A stretch of DNA of 64,000 nt from Shewanella sp. CG12_big_fil_rev_8_21_14_0_65_47_15 (GCF_002783505.1 NZ_PFGL01000056.1:25866-89865), one strand, 5' to 3'; shown: positions 18,498-28,501, counted from the stretch's first letter. Notes: generated from the sequence alone by a model not told the origin. Translations and numbers: made by a program.

Positions 18498-21257
18498 GTG
18501 TTACAACAAGTCAAAAAATACATCAAAGCGGTTCCAAGAGCCGTAATATTAGTTGGCATGAGTGCCACTATATTGATGGGCGCTCAGGCGCAAGCCGTTA
18601 CGCCCTCTCCGCAGATGATCGAGCAATTTAAGCAGTTACCTAAGGCCGAGCAACAGCGGTTAGCAAGGCAATATGGGATTGACCCTAGCATTATCTCGGG
18701 TAGCCAAACTCAACAACAGATTGTTAATCCACAAGTGGTTACAGCCCGTGACGTAGCGCCGGTAACCACAACCGCAGAACAGAAAGAAAAAGCCGATCTT
18801 GATTTCTCCGTCGACTCATCAAGCTTGAAATTACGCCGCTTTGGCTACGAAATGTTCGCTGGCGAACCGAGCACCTTTGCACCCGTGTCAGATGTCCCCG
18901 TACCAGGAGAATACCTGGTCGGCCCAGGTGATAACATCAAAGTTCAGCTCTACGGTAAAGAAAACAAAGAATACGATTTAGTGATCAATCGTGAAGGGGT
19001 GATCCAATTCCCTGATCTAGGCCCGATCCCCGTGATGGGACTGAGCTTCTCAGAACTTAGAGACACGCTTTCACAACGCATCCAACAACAGATGATAGGT
19101 ATTGAGTCCAATATCACCATGGGCGAGTTACGCTCAATCCGCATTTTTGTCGCAGGCGATGCTTACAAACCCGGCTCTTATACTGTTTCTAGCCTATCGA
19201 CTATCACCCAAGCCCTATTTGTTGCAGGGGGCGTCAATGAAATTGGCTCACTGCGAAATGTACAGTTAAAACGCAATGGTAAGTTAGTTGGTACGCTCGA
19301 TCTCTATGATTTATTGCTAAAAGGTGATGCATCGGGAGATTTACGCCTACATTCCGGCGATGTGGTCTTTATCCCCTCTATCGGTGGGTTAGTTAGTGTA
19401 TCGGGGGAAGTAAGACGTCCTGCCATCTATGAATTAAAGAAAAATGAGACCATGGCAGATGTGATTGCTATGGCTGCAGGGTTAAACCCAGGCGCATACC
19501 CCAAAAGCAGTTCAGTGGAGCGTTATAATAGCAAGTCGCTCAAAACTATCGTGAATGTGGACCTCACAACTGAACAGGGCAGAATGACGCCCGCTAAGGC
19601 TGGCGATGTTATCCGTGTGAAAAGCGCATCAGAGCAGTATGAAAGTGCCGTTACCGTTGTCGGCGCCGTTGTTCGCCCTGGTAAATACCAGTGGGTGGGT
19701 GGCCAAAAGATCAGCGATATTTTGCCTTCATTGTGGGGGGATTTAGCCATATCGGCCGATTTAGACTACGGTCTGTTAGTGCGCGAAGTTAATCAATACG
19801 GTGATATTGAAGTGTATCAATTCGCACCGGGTAAGGCGATTGGCACTAAAGATAGCAAGCAAGACTTAGCCTTAAATCCGCGTGATAAAATTATCATTTT
19901 TAACTATTCAGATGATGAACAAAACCGTTACGAATTAAATAAATTAGTAAAGCAACGAGTCGCTAAGGTCACATCGCTCAATAGCGATAACCTATCGGGT
20001 TCTGACCTATTTAACACCGGCTTTGCCCAGCTTGAAGATGTCAAACTCAGCAAACGCGCTCAAATTGCAGGCATCGTTATTAATGATTCGCCAAAAAATG
20101 AGCAAGTAACCGTTGTTAAAGGCGTTGTCAGCAAAATGTTGGCAAACCTCTTTGAAGATAACGAGCTGCTTAAATTAAGTGACCAAATGCGCCGCCAAGA
20201 GTTGCTCTATCCTGTAATGGTTAAGCTCAATAGCCAAGGCCGTGCAGGAAAAGGCACCCAAATTGTGGCCATCGATGGCCAAGTGAAGTCACCGGGTGCT
20301 TATCCCTTATCTGTTGGTGCGAGAGTATCCGATTTAGTTACCGCAGCGGGTGGTTTGAAGGAAGGCGCATATACTGTTAGAGCCGAATTAACTTCGACTG
20401 TAACGGATAATGAGGGCTCCAGAGTCGATCATCGTAACCTTGATTTGGAATTAGCACTGCAGGGGGATCAAACGGCAAATGCGCGTTTAGTGGGTAGGGA
20501 TATACTCACAGTGATGACAACGCCAGATTGGCAAGAAAGCAAAGTGGTCGAAATCCGTGGTGAAGTAAAATTCCCTGGTCGTTACAGTATCCGCAGAGGC
20601 GAGACGTTAAGCGATTTAATTACCCGTGTTGGTGGCTTTACCGACTATGCCTCTTTACCCTCAGCGGTATTTGTGCGTGAGTCAGTGCGTCAACAGGAAC
20701 AGATTGAAATTAAAAAACTTGCCGACCAGCTGCGCCGTGATATTGCCACCCGTGGTGTCTCAAAAGATGGTGCCGTGGTGAATTACTCCGATGCCCAGTT
20801 AATGCTGGCCGATCTAGAAAATATCAAAGCCGTTGGGCGTTTAGTCGTCGATTTACCGGCAATCACGCTCGGCATTAAACAAGCCGATCTCCAGCTTGAA
20901 GATGCCGATATTTTATACGTGCCATCCACTAAGCAAACTATTGCAGTAATGGGTGAGGTGCAACATCCGGCCACGCACAGATATAAAGAAGGTCTAACGA
21001 TTGACCAGTATCTTGCAATGTCCGGCGGCTCAAGAAAACTTGCGGATGAAGACCGAACCTATGTGATCCAAGCCAATGGCTCAGTATCAATGCCAAGCCG
21101 TTCTAACTGGTTTAGCAGTGGTGAGCAGCTACAGCCGGGCGATACCGTAATTGTACCGTTAGATACCGAGTACAAAGATAACCTAACTCTTTGGACACAA
21201 GTCACCGGCATTATCTACAACACTGCTGTAGCCGTATCTGCCATCGCGGGGCTATAA
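18498..21257 (+). CDS. Large polysaccharide export protein with multiple SLBB domains
   Basis: 919 residues from GTG 18498 (CGGAGA upstream). N-terminal signal segment (about 1-34, ending AQAQA), then a Poly_export domain (about 140-225, EYLVGPGDNIKVQLYGKENKEYDLVINREGVIQFPDLG) and several SLBB-type beta-grasp repeats (for example GDAYKPGSYTV, GEVRRPAIYEL, GAVVRPGKYQW, GQVKSPGAYPL, GEVKFPGRYSI, GEVQHPATHRY). This is the Wza-related outer-membrane export family, but more than twice the length of enterobacterial Wza (about 380), and no lipobox cysteine is seen. First gene after the RfaH leader. Confidence 0.88.
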   Translation: MLQQVKKYIKAVPRAVILVGMSATILMGAQAQAVTPSPQMIEQFKQLPKAEQQRLARQYGIDPSIISGSQTQQQIVNPQVVTARDVAPVTTTAEQKEKADLDFSVDSSSLKLRRFGYEMFAGEPSTFAPVSDVPVPGEYLVGPGDNIKVQLYGKENKEYDLVINREGVIQFPDLGPIPVMGLSFSELRDTLSQRIQQQMIGIESNITMGELRSIRIFVAGDAYKPGSYTVSSLSTITQALFVAGGVNEIGSLRNVQLKRNGKLVGTLDLYDLLLKGDASGDLRLHSGDVVFIPSIGGLVSVSGEVRRPAIYELKKNETMADVIAMAAGLNPGAYPKSSSVERYNSKSLKTIVNVDLTTEQGRMTPAKAGDVIRVKSASEQYESAVTVVGAVVRPGKYQWVGGQKISDILPSLWGDLAISADLDYGLLVREVNQYGDIEVYQFAPGKAIGTKDSKQDLALNPRDKIIIFNYSDDEQNRYELNKLVKQRVAKVTSLNSDNLSGSDLFNTGFAQLEDVKLSKRAQIAGIVINDSPKNEQVTVVKGVVSKMLANLFEDNELLKLSDQMRRQELLYPVMVKLNSQGRAGKGTQIVAIDGQVKSPGAYPLSVGARVSDLVTAAGGLKEGAYTVRAELTSTVTDNEGSRVDHRNLDLELALQGDQTANARLVGRDILTVMTTPDWQESKVVEIRGEVKFPGRYSIRRGETLSDLITRVGGFTDYASLPSAVFVRESVRQQEQIEIKKLADQLRRDIATRGVSKDGAVVNYSDAQLMLADLENIKAVGRLVVDLPAITLGIKQADLQLEDADILYVPSTKQTIAVMGEVQHPATHRYKEGLTIDQYLAMSGGSRKLADEDRTYVIQANGSVSMPSRSNWFSSGEQLQPGDTVIVPLDTEYKDNLTLWTQVTGIIYNTAVAVSAIAGL

Positions 21258-21780
21258 CGCCACTATGTGGCTAGAGTCTAGGGCGTTGCTTCGCAACTGC
21301 TAGGACGCTCGCAAGCTCGCTCTAGAACGCAGCAAAAAACGCTGCTCTAGGACGCCACAGCGTGGCTCTAGATTCTAGGAACGCCGCTTTGCGGCTACAG
21401 AGCGTCACTTCGTGACTTACGGATAACGGAACGGGCTGCGCCCTTACGGTGATTGCGACCACCGTCAAGGTTCTCGCTTTTGCGGTCATCCTCGCGGCAG
21501 CGGGGATCCAGCGTTTAGTTCTTACTCGCTTTTGCCGTCATTCTCGCGACTGCGGGGATCCAGCGTTTAGTTCTTACTCGCTTTTGCCGTCATCCTCGCG
21601 ACCGCGGGGATCCAGCTTTTAGCCCTTACGCATTGACGCTCTGCTGTTACCGTAAGCGAACGACTGCATGGATGCAGGAGGTAGAATAACGCAGGAGCAG
21701 TTATCGAGCATGCTGTTAGTGAGCTTGCGAACGTTCTGTTTTCCTACCCACCTCACCTAGAAGCAAAGCGCTCTAGCAGG
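21258..21780. repeat. Mixed mini-hairpin mosaic and REP field
   Basis: After the export gene: hairpin modules (GCCACTATGTGGC, CGTTGCTTCGCAAC, GCCGCTTTGCGGC, GTCACTTCGTGAC, GGGCTGCGCCC) up to about 21450, then three tandem units of about 64-68 bp each holding TCATCCTCGCG..CGGGGATCCAGC and TTAG(T/C)(T/C)CTTAC, then a short REP-loop element at 21659-21707. No gene. Confidence 0.75.
21659..21707 (+). mobile_element. Short form (49 bp) of REP-loop element
   Basis: Same 49-bp sequence as at 13476, here inside a GTAAGCG module of the mini-hairpin mosaic and not in a REP palindrome. Confidence 0.7.
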
Positions 21781-21813
21781 GTGAAACCCGCTCTGCTTTT
21801 TGTGGGAGGTACC

Positions 21814-22224
21814 ATGACTGAGCAAGAATTTATCCGTTGCAAGATGCAGTTGTTGAAATTGGCTGATGCAGATAAGCAAATAAACGCGCTTTGGCTATAC
21901 GGCTCGCACGCTAAGGGATTGGCTCATGAACACAGTGATTTAGATTTAGCTGTGCAGTTTACCTCCTTTGAGCCAGATATTTTTGCTCGGCGTATGCACC
22001 CCGAGATGCTTTTACTGGATTGGCAGCAAAGTTTACAGCTACGTGATGGTCAATTGTCGGTGATTGACCTTATGCAAGCACCCATACTGCTTGGTATCGA
22101 AGTCCTACGAGCCAATACCCTTTGGTATTGCCGCGAGCGAGGTTTAATGCTGCAAGGTGTGGGTAAAATCATGTCGCGATATGAAACCGACTATCTACAG
22201 CAGCGAGTGATACATGAGCGATAA
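21814..22224 (+). CDS. MNT-domain nucleotidyltransferase (MntA-type antitoxin)
   Basis: 136 residues from ATG 21814 (GGGAGGT upstream). The minimal nucleotidyltransferase signature GSHAKGLAHEHSDLDLA (G-S-x10-D-x-D) is at residues 31-47. Known: MntA AMPylates its HEPN partner HepT to silence its RNase activity; a MntA/HepT pair has been characterised in Shewanella oneidensis. The partner overlaps by 11 bp but is interrupted by a stop. Confidence 0.82.
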   Translation: MTEQEFIRCKMQLLKLADADKQINALWLYGSHAKGLAHEHSDLDLAVQFTSFEPDIFARRMHPEMLLLDWQQSLQLRDGQLSVIDLMQAPILLGIEVLRANTLWYCRERGLMLQGVGKIMSRYETDYLQQRVIHER

Positions 22225-22645
22225 CATAAAACATGACGGGTATTTAGCGGCAATGCGTGTCCATGTGCAGCAGTGCCAAAGTGATTAAGAAGAACTGCGT
22301 AACCACTTTTTGCAGGCACCACTTGATAAATATCAGCGTTTGGCTTTACAACGTTTAATGCAAATAAGCATTGAGTCAGCAATTGGTATTGCCAAACATT
22401 GGGCGCAACAAGTAAGCCAACATCCAATATTGGAGGCCTATCAAGCCTTTGATATTTTAAATAACGCAGGCTTACTTAAAGGCAATGCGCCTTGGCGTCA
22501 GATAATCGGCATGCATAATGTGTTGGTGCATGATTATCTGAATCTGGACGAACCATTGCTAGAAGTTGTCATCCGCCAGCAGTTATACGCGGTAATTTTT
22601 GATTTTTGCTATCAAGGCTTAACAGCGTTAGAAGCGAGAATCTAG
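22214..22645 (+). pseudogene. HEPN-domain protein (HepT-type) interrupted by an in-frame stop
   Basis: ATG 22214 opens MSDNIKHDGYLAAMRVHVQQ and hits TAA at 22286-22288 after 24 codons. The same frame then runs on without break to 22645 as a HEPN domain (LQRLMQISIESAIGIAKHWAQQ ... NAPWRQIIGMHNVLVHDYLNLD). One base change (for example CAA or GAA to TAA) explains the break. In addition the RNase motif R-N-x3-H reads H-N-V-L-V-H, so the catalytic Arg is missing; the Tyr of HDY, the usual AMPylation site, remains. A restart at an internal ATG could still yield the C-terminal part. Confidence 0.8.
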
Positions 22646-22880
22646 GATGGCCTTCTGCAGCTAGATTCTAGGAACGCCGCTTTGCGGCTACAGAACGTCA
22701 CTACGTGACTTACGGATAACGGGACGGGCTGCGCCCTTACGGTAAGCGAATTTTTTGTTGCTTTTACCGTTATCTGTAAGCGAACGACTGCATGGATGCA
22801 GGAGGTAGAATAATGCAGGAGCTGTTATCGAGTGTTCTGTCAACCGTCAACGATAACCCGTCAACCGTATTCGAGAACTC
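22646..22880. repeat. Mini-hairpin mosaic repeat with short REP-loop element
   Basis: Contains CCTTCTGCAGC, TAGATTCTAGG, GCCGCTTTGCGGC, GTCACTACGTGAC, GGGCTGCGCCC, a 49-bp REP-loop element (22783-22831) and a run of CGTCAACCGT modules. No gene. Confidence 0.7.
22783..22831 (+). mobile_element. Short form (49 bp) of REP-loop element
   Basis: Copy of the 13476 and 21659 elements with two or three base changes, inserted after GTAAGCG as at 21659. Confidence 0.7.
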
Positions 22881-22901
22881 ACACAACGAGATAAGTTTTA
22901 A

Positions 22902-23888
22902 ATGTCCGATGAAATAAACAAGTATATGCAAGATGCCCAGTTTTCAACTATCCAGCGACCCGCAGACGACGAAATCGATCTTCGCGAGTTGTTCTCCGTC
23001 ATCTGGCAAGGCAAATGGCTTATCATTGCCATTACCGCAGTATTTACCATTGGTGCGGTGGTATTTGCTATTAAACAACCCAATATTTATAAGTCCGAAG
23101 CCCTATTAGCGCCAGCATCTGAAGAGCAAAGCGGTGGCTTAAGTGCCTTAGCATCTCAATTTGGCGGCTTAGCTAGCCTTGCTGGGGTTAATCTCCGTGG
23201 TAAAGGTGGCGTTGATAAAACGCAAATGGCGATTGAAGTATTAAAATCCCGTCAATTTGCCAGTGATTTTATTCAAAAGCATAATATCCTTGCCGATTTA
23301 ATGGCGGCAAAAAAGTGGGACCGTGAAAACAATCGCGTTATCTACGATGAAGATGACTATGATGTGAACAACCAAAAATGGGTAAGGGACGTCAAGCCAC
23401 CACGCCAGCCTGAGCCTTCCATGCAAGAAGCCTTTAAGGTATTCGAAAAAATATTGGTGGTGACTAAAGATAAAGAGACAAGCTTAGTCACCATTGCAGT
23501 TGAACATCGTTCTCCTTTTGTTGCTCAGCAATGGGTGACATGGCTCATTCAAGATATTAATAAAGTGATGAAAGAGCGCGATGTCGCAGAAGCCAATCGC
23601 AGCAGCGAGTTTTTAAATAAACAAATCGCCTTAACCAATGTTGCCGATATTAAAGCGATTCTTTATAAGTTGGTTGAAGAGCAAGCTAAAACCATTATGT
23701 TTACCGAAGTGCGTGATGAATATGTATTTAAAACGCTTGACCCAGCATTAGCTCCCGAAGAAAAGGCTAAGCCTAAACGTGCATTAATTTGCATACTAGG
23801 CACAATGCTCGGCGGTATGTTAGGTGTGATGTTTGTATTGGTAAGGCATTTTGTAAGAAAAGAGCAGAATCTAGAATCTAGAATCTAG
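22902..23888 (+). CDS. wzz: Wzz-family polysaccharide chain-length determinant
   Basis: 328 residues with the two-membrane-helix topology of the Wzz/PCP family: TM1 at about 39-58 (WLIIAITAVFTIGAVVFAI) and TM2 at about 293-315 (LICILGTMLGGMLGVMFVLV), with a large periplasmic domain between. It sets modal chain length in Wzy-dependent assembly. There is no tyrosine-kinase domain, so it is the O-antigen-type and not the Wzc-type co-polymerase. The last eight codons and stop lie in a repeated AGAATCT sequence. Confidence 0.88.
   Translation: MSDEINKYMQDAQFSTIQRPADDEIDLRELFSVIWQGKWLIIAITAVFTIGAVVFAIKQPNIYKSEALLAPASEEQSGGLSALASQFGGLASLAGVNLRGKGGVDKTQMAIEVLKSRQFASDFIQKHNILADLMAAKKWDRENNRVIYDEDDYDVNNQKWVRDVKPPRQPEPSMQEAFKVFEKILVVTKDKETSLVTIAVEHRSPFVAQQWVTWLIQDINKVMKERDVAEANRSSEFLNKQIALTNVADIKAILYKLVEEQAKTIMFTEVRDEYVFKTLDPALAPEEKAKPKRALICILGTMLGGMLGVMFVLVRHFVRKEQNLESRI
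23866..23886 (+). repeat. Three AGAATCT heptamers at the wzz stop
   Basis: Three perfect 7-bp units supply the last codons of wzz and its TAG. Downstream (23889-24129) is one REP palindrome (about 23908-23932) and an AT-rich spacer to wecB; nothing else is recognised there. Confidence 0.8.
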
Positions 23889-24129
23889 CCCCTTTCTGTT
23901 ATCTATCATCCTCGCGAACGCGGGGATCCAGTTTTCAGGCATTTGGTTCTAGGGTTGGCCTATTGGGACAGTTTGAAGAAAAACAGTAAAACCTAGGCTT
24001 TATGAGGGATGGCGAAGATACAGCTCAAAATGGATGAAAAGTGTCTCAGTTTGGTTTGGAGGGCTGAGATGAATATGTGTAGTATTTCAATTTCTTTTTT
24101 AGAAATTGTTCTAAATTAGGTCTGAAGTA

Positions 24130-25254
24130 ATGACGAAAAAGAAAGTTCTTACGGTTTTTGGTACACGACCAGAAGCGATAAAAATGGCTCCATTGGTACA
24201 TGCATTCGCCTCAGATGAACGTTTTGAAGCAAAGGTCTGCGTAACGGCCCAGCATCGTGAAATGTTAGATCAAGTTTTGTCATTATTTGATATTACTCCA
24301 GATTATGATTTAAATCTGATGAAGGTAGGGCAGACTTTAAACGATATTACAGCCCGTATTTTGCTTGAGCTAAAACCTGTACTGCAAGAATTTAAACCCG
24401 ATGTTGTGTTAGTTCATGGTGATACAGCTACAACTTTTGCAGCAAGCTTAGCAGCATATTACGAGCAAATTGATGTCGGACATGTTGAAGCTGGTCTACG
24501 TACAGGCAATATATATTCCCCATGGCCTGAAGAAGCAAATCGCAAGCTCACTGGTGCATTAACCAAATATCACTTCTCGCCTACCGAAACGTCTAAGCAA
24601 AATTTACTTCAAGAAAATTATGCTGAAGAGAATATTTTTGTTACTGGTAACACGGTAATTGATGCACTCCTAATGGTCAAAGCAAAGATTGAACAAAATA
24701 GTGAACTACAAAATACATTGGCTGCCCAGTTCCCATTTTTAGATGAAAATAAAAAATTAATTTTAGTAACTGGTCATCGTCGTGAAAGTTTTGGTGATGG
24801 TTTTGAAAGGATTTGTGAAGCTTTAGCTATCACAGCTAAAGCCAATCCTGATGTGCAAATTCTTTATCCAATGCACCTAAACCCCAATGTACGTGAGCCA
24901 GTCAACCGTATTTTAGGTGGTATCAAGAATATCATTTTGATTGAGCCACAAGAGTATCTGCCGTTTATTTACCTGATGATGCGCAGTTTTATCATTTTAA
25001 CTGACTCGGGTGGTATTCAAGAAGAAGCACCTTCTTTAGGTAAGCCTGTGTTAGTTATGCGGGATACTACAGAACGACCCGAAGCTGTAGCTGCTGGGAC
25101 TGTTAAATTAGTGGGTACAGATGTTGATAAAATCGTATCTGGTCTTTCGGTATTACTTAATGATATCAACGCATATACCGAAATGAGCTTTGCACATAAT
25201 CCCTATGGAGATGGTCAAGCTTGTCAAAGAATTTTAAATAAATTAATTAAATAA
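24130..25254 (+). CDS. wecB: UDP-N-acetylglucosamine 2-epimerase WecB
   Basis: 374 residues with all family motifs: [13 protein letters not shown] (8-20), [36 protein letters not shown] and [15 protein letters not shown]. It converts UDP-GlcNAc to UDP-ManNAc in the cytoplasm. It is followed by wecC after 14 bp, so the pair makes UDP-ManNAcA for the repeat unit. Length equals typical WecB. Confidence 0.95.
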   Translation: MTKKKVLTVFGTRPEAIKMAPLVHAFASDERFEAKVCVTAQHREMLDQVLSLFDITPDYDLNLMKVGQTLNDITARILLELKPVLQEFKPDVVLVHGDTATTFAASLAAYYEQIDVGHVEAGLRTGNIYSPWPEEANRKLTGALTKYHFSPTETSKQNLLQENYAEENIFVTGNTVIDALLMVKAKIEQNSELQNTLAAQFPFLDENKKLILVTGHRRESFGDGFERICEALAITAKANPDVQILYPMHLNPNVREPVNRILGGIKNIILIEPQEYLPFIYLMMRSFIILTDSGGIQEEAPSLGKPVLVMRDTTERPEAVAAGTVKLVGTDVDKIVSGLSVLLNDINAYTEMSFAHNPYGDGQACQRILNKLIK

Positions 25255-25268
25255 GTGTTGGAATTAAC

Positions 25269-26537
25269 ATGTCTTTTAAAACAATTTCAGTAATTGGTCT
25301 TGGTTATATTGGTTTACCTACGGCGGCAATGTTTGCCTCGCGCAAGGTCAACGTAATTGGTGTGGATGTTAACAAACATGCAGTAGATACCATTAACCAA
25401 GGGAGAATTCATATCGTTGAACCAGAGCTTGATATGTTAGTGCATGCAGCGGTGACAGAAGGCTATCTCAAAGCTGTTATGACACCAGAGCCTGCGGATG
25501 CCTTTTTAATCGCTGTACCAACACCTTTTTTACCTTGTGCCGAAGGCGAAATTCCTGCCCCTGATTTAACCTACATTGAATCAGCTTGCCGTGGTATTGC
25601 CCCTGTGCTCAAAAAAGGCGATTTAGTGATCTTAGAGTCAACTTCCCCAGTAGGCGCGACAGAGCAAGTAGCCGAATGGCTGGCGACTGCCCGACCTGAT
25701 TTATCTTTCCCACAAACAGTGGGTGATGCAGCGGATGTAAACGTAGCTCACTGTCCTGAGCGTGTATTACCTGGCCATGTAGTACGTGAACTGGTACAAA
25801 ACGATCGCGTAATTGGTGGTATTTCAACTACATGTTCAGTACGCTCGGTTGAGCTTTACAAAATATTTGTAGAGGGTGATTGCATTATCACTAATGCTCG
25901 AACGGCTGAAATGGCCAAATTAACTGAAAACAGCTCCCGAGATGTCCAAATTGCCTTCGCCAATGAGTTATCAATGATCTGCGATAAATTGAATATCAAT
26001 GTATGGGAATTGATTAGCCTTGCCAATCGCCACCCTCGGGTAAATATCCTCCAACCAGGCCCTGGTGTGGGCGGTCACTGTATTGCAGTTGATCCTTGGT
26101 TTATCGTATCTAAAACACCAGCAGAGGCGCGTTTAATTCATATGGCGCGTGTAGTGAATGATAGTAAACCGGATTGGGTGATTGAAAAAGTCAAAATAGC
26201 GATAGCTGACTTTTTACAAGCCAACCCTGAGAAGACTGCGAAAGACATTACGATTGCCTGTTATGGTTTAGCATTCAAGCCCGAAATAGATGATTTGCGT
26301 GAAAGCCCTGCTATGGCCATCACGCAAAAAATTGCGCAGATGCATAAAGGTACTGTTATTGCTGTAGAGCCTAATATTGAATCTATGCCCTCAAAACTGA
26401 CTAACGTTGAATTGGTTAATTTTGAAGTAGCTTCTAAAGCAGCTGATATTCATGTGATGTTAGTTGATCATAAAGAATTCAAAATGAATGTAATAAAATC
26501 ACAGTACAATATAGATACTAAAGGAATTTGGAATTGA
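25269..26537 (+). CDS. wecC: UDP-N-acetyl-D-mannosaminuronate dehydrogenase WecC
   Basis: 422 residues: N-terminal Rossmann GLGYIGLPTAAMFA, central LTENSSRDVQIAFANELS helix, and the catalytic cysteine in GPGVGGHCIAVDPWF. It oxidises UDP-ManNAc to UDP-ManNAcA with two NAD. Directly downstream of wecB. The DNA becomes strongly AT-rich right after this gene. Confidence 0.95.
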   Translation: MSFKTISVIGLGYIGLPTAAMFASRKVNVIGVDVNKHAVDTINQGRIHIVEPELDMLVHAAVTEGYLKAVMTPEPADAFLIAVPTPFLPCAEGEIPAPDLTYIESACRGIAPVLKKGDLVILESTSPVGATEQVAEWLATARPDLSFPQTVGDAADVNVAHCPERVLPGHVVRELVQNDRVIGGISTTCSVRSVELYKIFVEGDCIITNARTAEMAKLTENSSRDVQIAFANELSMICDKLNINVWELISLANRHPRVNILQPGPGVGGHCIAVDPWFIVSKTPAEARLIHMARVVNDSKPDWVIEKVKIAIADFLQANPEKTAKDITIACYGLAFKPEIDDLRESPAMAITQKIAQMHKGTVIAVEPNIESMPSKLTNVELVNFEVASKAADIHVMLVDHKEFKMNVIKSQYNIDTKGIWN

Positions 26538-26687
26538 AGCTGAACTTCCGTTTTGAAAGTTATTTGAAAATTTAAATGATTTAGAAGTGTAGCTGTGAAA
26601 TTGTAAATGCAATCTGCTTTAACATTTCTAATACTTAGAAATTACGAGCAGTTATATCTTTAAAATAATAAAATCATAGTAATAGGA

Positions 26688-27311
26688 TTGAGTAAGTTGC
26701 GAACAATACTATTTTATTTTGCAAAATTATTAAAAAAAATCCAGATTGCAGCTATTGAAAATTCAAATATTCATCCTTCCTCTGTAGTTTGTTCGCAATC
26801 TCAATTGTTTAACACCAATGTTGGACGTTATACATATATAGGTAACGGATGCTCTTTGATAGAGGTTGAAATAGGTATGTTTTGCTCAATAGCAGATGGT
26901 GTTATTATCGGAGGAGGTAGTCATCCATTAGACTGGGTGTCTACATCACCTGTTTTTTATAAAGGTATTAATATTTTAAAAACTAATTTTGCAATCCATG
27001 AATACGATCCATTTAAAATAACGAAAATAAATAATGATGTATGGATCGGACGAAATGCAATAATTAGAAGTGGTATTACAATTGAGACTGGTGCTATTGT
27101 TGGTATGGGCGCTGTAGTAACAAAAGATATAGGGCCTTATGAAGTGTGGGCTGGTAACCCAGCAAAACTGATTAGAAAAAGATTTAATGATGATACAATT
27201 AAGCATTTATTGGAGAGTAAATGGTGGCTTTGGGATGATGAAAAGTTGAGAGAAAAATCTGGACTATTTAATGATGTTAATACTTTTCTAAAGAAAGAGA
27301 AAAAGCAATGA
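26688..27311 (+). CDS. Hexapeptide-repeat (CatB/LbH) O-acetyltransferase
   Basis: 207 residues with a left-handed beta-helix: IGNGCSLIEVEIGMFCSIADGVIIGGGSHPLDW and NNDVWIGRNAIIRSGITIETGAIVGMGAVVTKD, ending in EVWAGNPAKLIRKRF, all typical of xenobiotic/serine-type acetyltransferases. It probably O-acetylates a sugar of the repeat unit. The TTG at 26688 has poor spacing to AGGA; a second TTG at 26697 would be better spaced. It overlaps the next gene by 4 bp (ATGA). Confidence 0.85.
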   Translation: MSKLRTILFYFAKLLKKIQIAAIENSNIHPSSVVCSQSQLFNTNVGRYTYIGNGCSLIEVEIGMFCSIADGVIIGGGSHPLDWVSTSPVFYKGINILKTNFAIHEYDPFKITKINNDVWIGRNAIIRSGITIETGAIVGMGAVVTKDIGPYEVWAGNPAKLIRKRFNDDTIKHLLESKWWLWDDEKLREKSGLFNDVNTFLKKEKKQ

Positions 27312-28501
27312 ATGTTGTTATGGTTAAATACTTTTTTGACACTGACTCTAACTATCAAATCAATGAAATGGTCAAGGCTTGGCCAAAAAAAGGACACAGT
27401 TTAACCATAATTACGTCTAAAGTTTTGAGTTTTGTTCATAAGAACTATGATGAAGAACAAAAAAAGAAAGATATTGAATATGAGCAAAAACATAATATTA
27501 AAATAATTAGGTTGGATATTTGGTTTAAAATTAGTTCACGTGTTTTATTTAAAGGCTTAAGGAGTACAGTTGATAAACTAGCACCAGATGTATTGTTTAT
27601 GCATGGATTAGGTGATTTTAATGATGTTCTATATCTTTATGGTAAAAATAATTATTTGACATTTAGAGATTGTCATATGTCCTGGGTGGCTTCCAGGAAT
27701 GTTTTTGCAAAACAATATTATAAATTTTTTTCCATTTTTTTTGCTCCAATAATTAACAGCTCAAAGAAATATGAGAAAGTTTATGCACTCGGAAATGAAG
27801 AGAAGGAGTATATAAAAGCATTAGGTATTGCAGAGGAGAGAATTGAGATGCTACCTCATGGCTATAATATGCATACATATTTTGACAGTTTAGAATTAAA
27901 AATAGACGAGCGAAAAAATTTGGGTATTTCAGATAATGATATTTTGATTTCATATATAGGAAAATTTGACTATGCTAAGCAACCTCATATTAATTTGGAA
28001 ATATTTTCACTTTTAGAAAAGAGTTTTGTTGATAGTCATAACTTAAAATTTTTGTTTTTGGGCCATAAAAACTCGCATTATATGGAACAAGTGTTTTACC
28101 CTCTTCTGAATGATTTTAAGTATAAAGATAGAGTATTAGTGTTGCCTGGTGTTATAGCTGATGAGTTAAACAGATATTTTAATGCCAGCGATATTTGTTT
28201 GTGGCCGAGAGAAACAACATTGAGTTCTATTCATGCTCAAATTTGTGGCTGTAAAGTCATTATGGAAAATCATGATTCAAATATTGAAAGAGTAGTTGAA
28301 CATAAAAATTTATTCTCACTTGGTTCGTCACACGATGCTAAGGATAAGCTAATTAATCTTATATTAAATTTAAATCTACCAGTCGATATAACAAAGCTTA
28401 AAAAAAGAGAGTACAACAAGCAAATGAAATTGTTACTAGAAAGTTGGACTAAAATTTTAATTGCTAGGGAGTCAAAATTATCTAATCGAGGAAAGCTATG
28501 A
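27308..28501 (+). CDS. Glycosyltransferase (GT4-like)
   Basis: 397 residues, AT-rich. Two-Rossmann layout: N-terminal acceptor half, C-terminal donor half with ILISYIGKFDYAKQPHINLEIF, LKFLFLGHKNSHYME and FNASDICLWPRETTLSSIHAQICGCKVIM, corresponding to the usual GT-B donor-site region although the canonical E-x7-E is altered. It transfers a sugar to the lipid-linked repeat unit; specificity unknown. It overlaps both neighbours by 4 bp. Confidence 0.75.
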   Translation: MNVVMVKYFFDTDSNYQINEMVKAWPKKGHSLTIITSKVLSFVHKNYDEEQKKKDIEYEQKHNIKIIRLDIWFKISSRVLFKGLRSTVDKLAPDVLFMHGLGDFNDVLYLYGKNNYLTFRDCHMSWVASRNVFAKQYYKFFSIFFAPIINSSKKYEKVYALGNEEKEYIKALGIAEERIEMLPHGYNMHTYFDSLELKIDERKNLGISDNDILISYIGKFDYAKQPHINLEIFSLLEKSFVDSHNLKFLFLGHKNSHYMEQVFYPLLNDFKYKDRVLVLPGVIADELNRYFNASDICLWPRETTLSSIHAQICGCKVIMENHDSNIERVVEHKNLFSLGSSHDAKDKLINLILNLNLPVDITKLKKREYNKQMKLLLESWTKILIARESKLSNRGKL

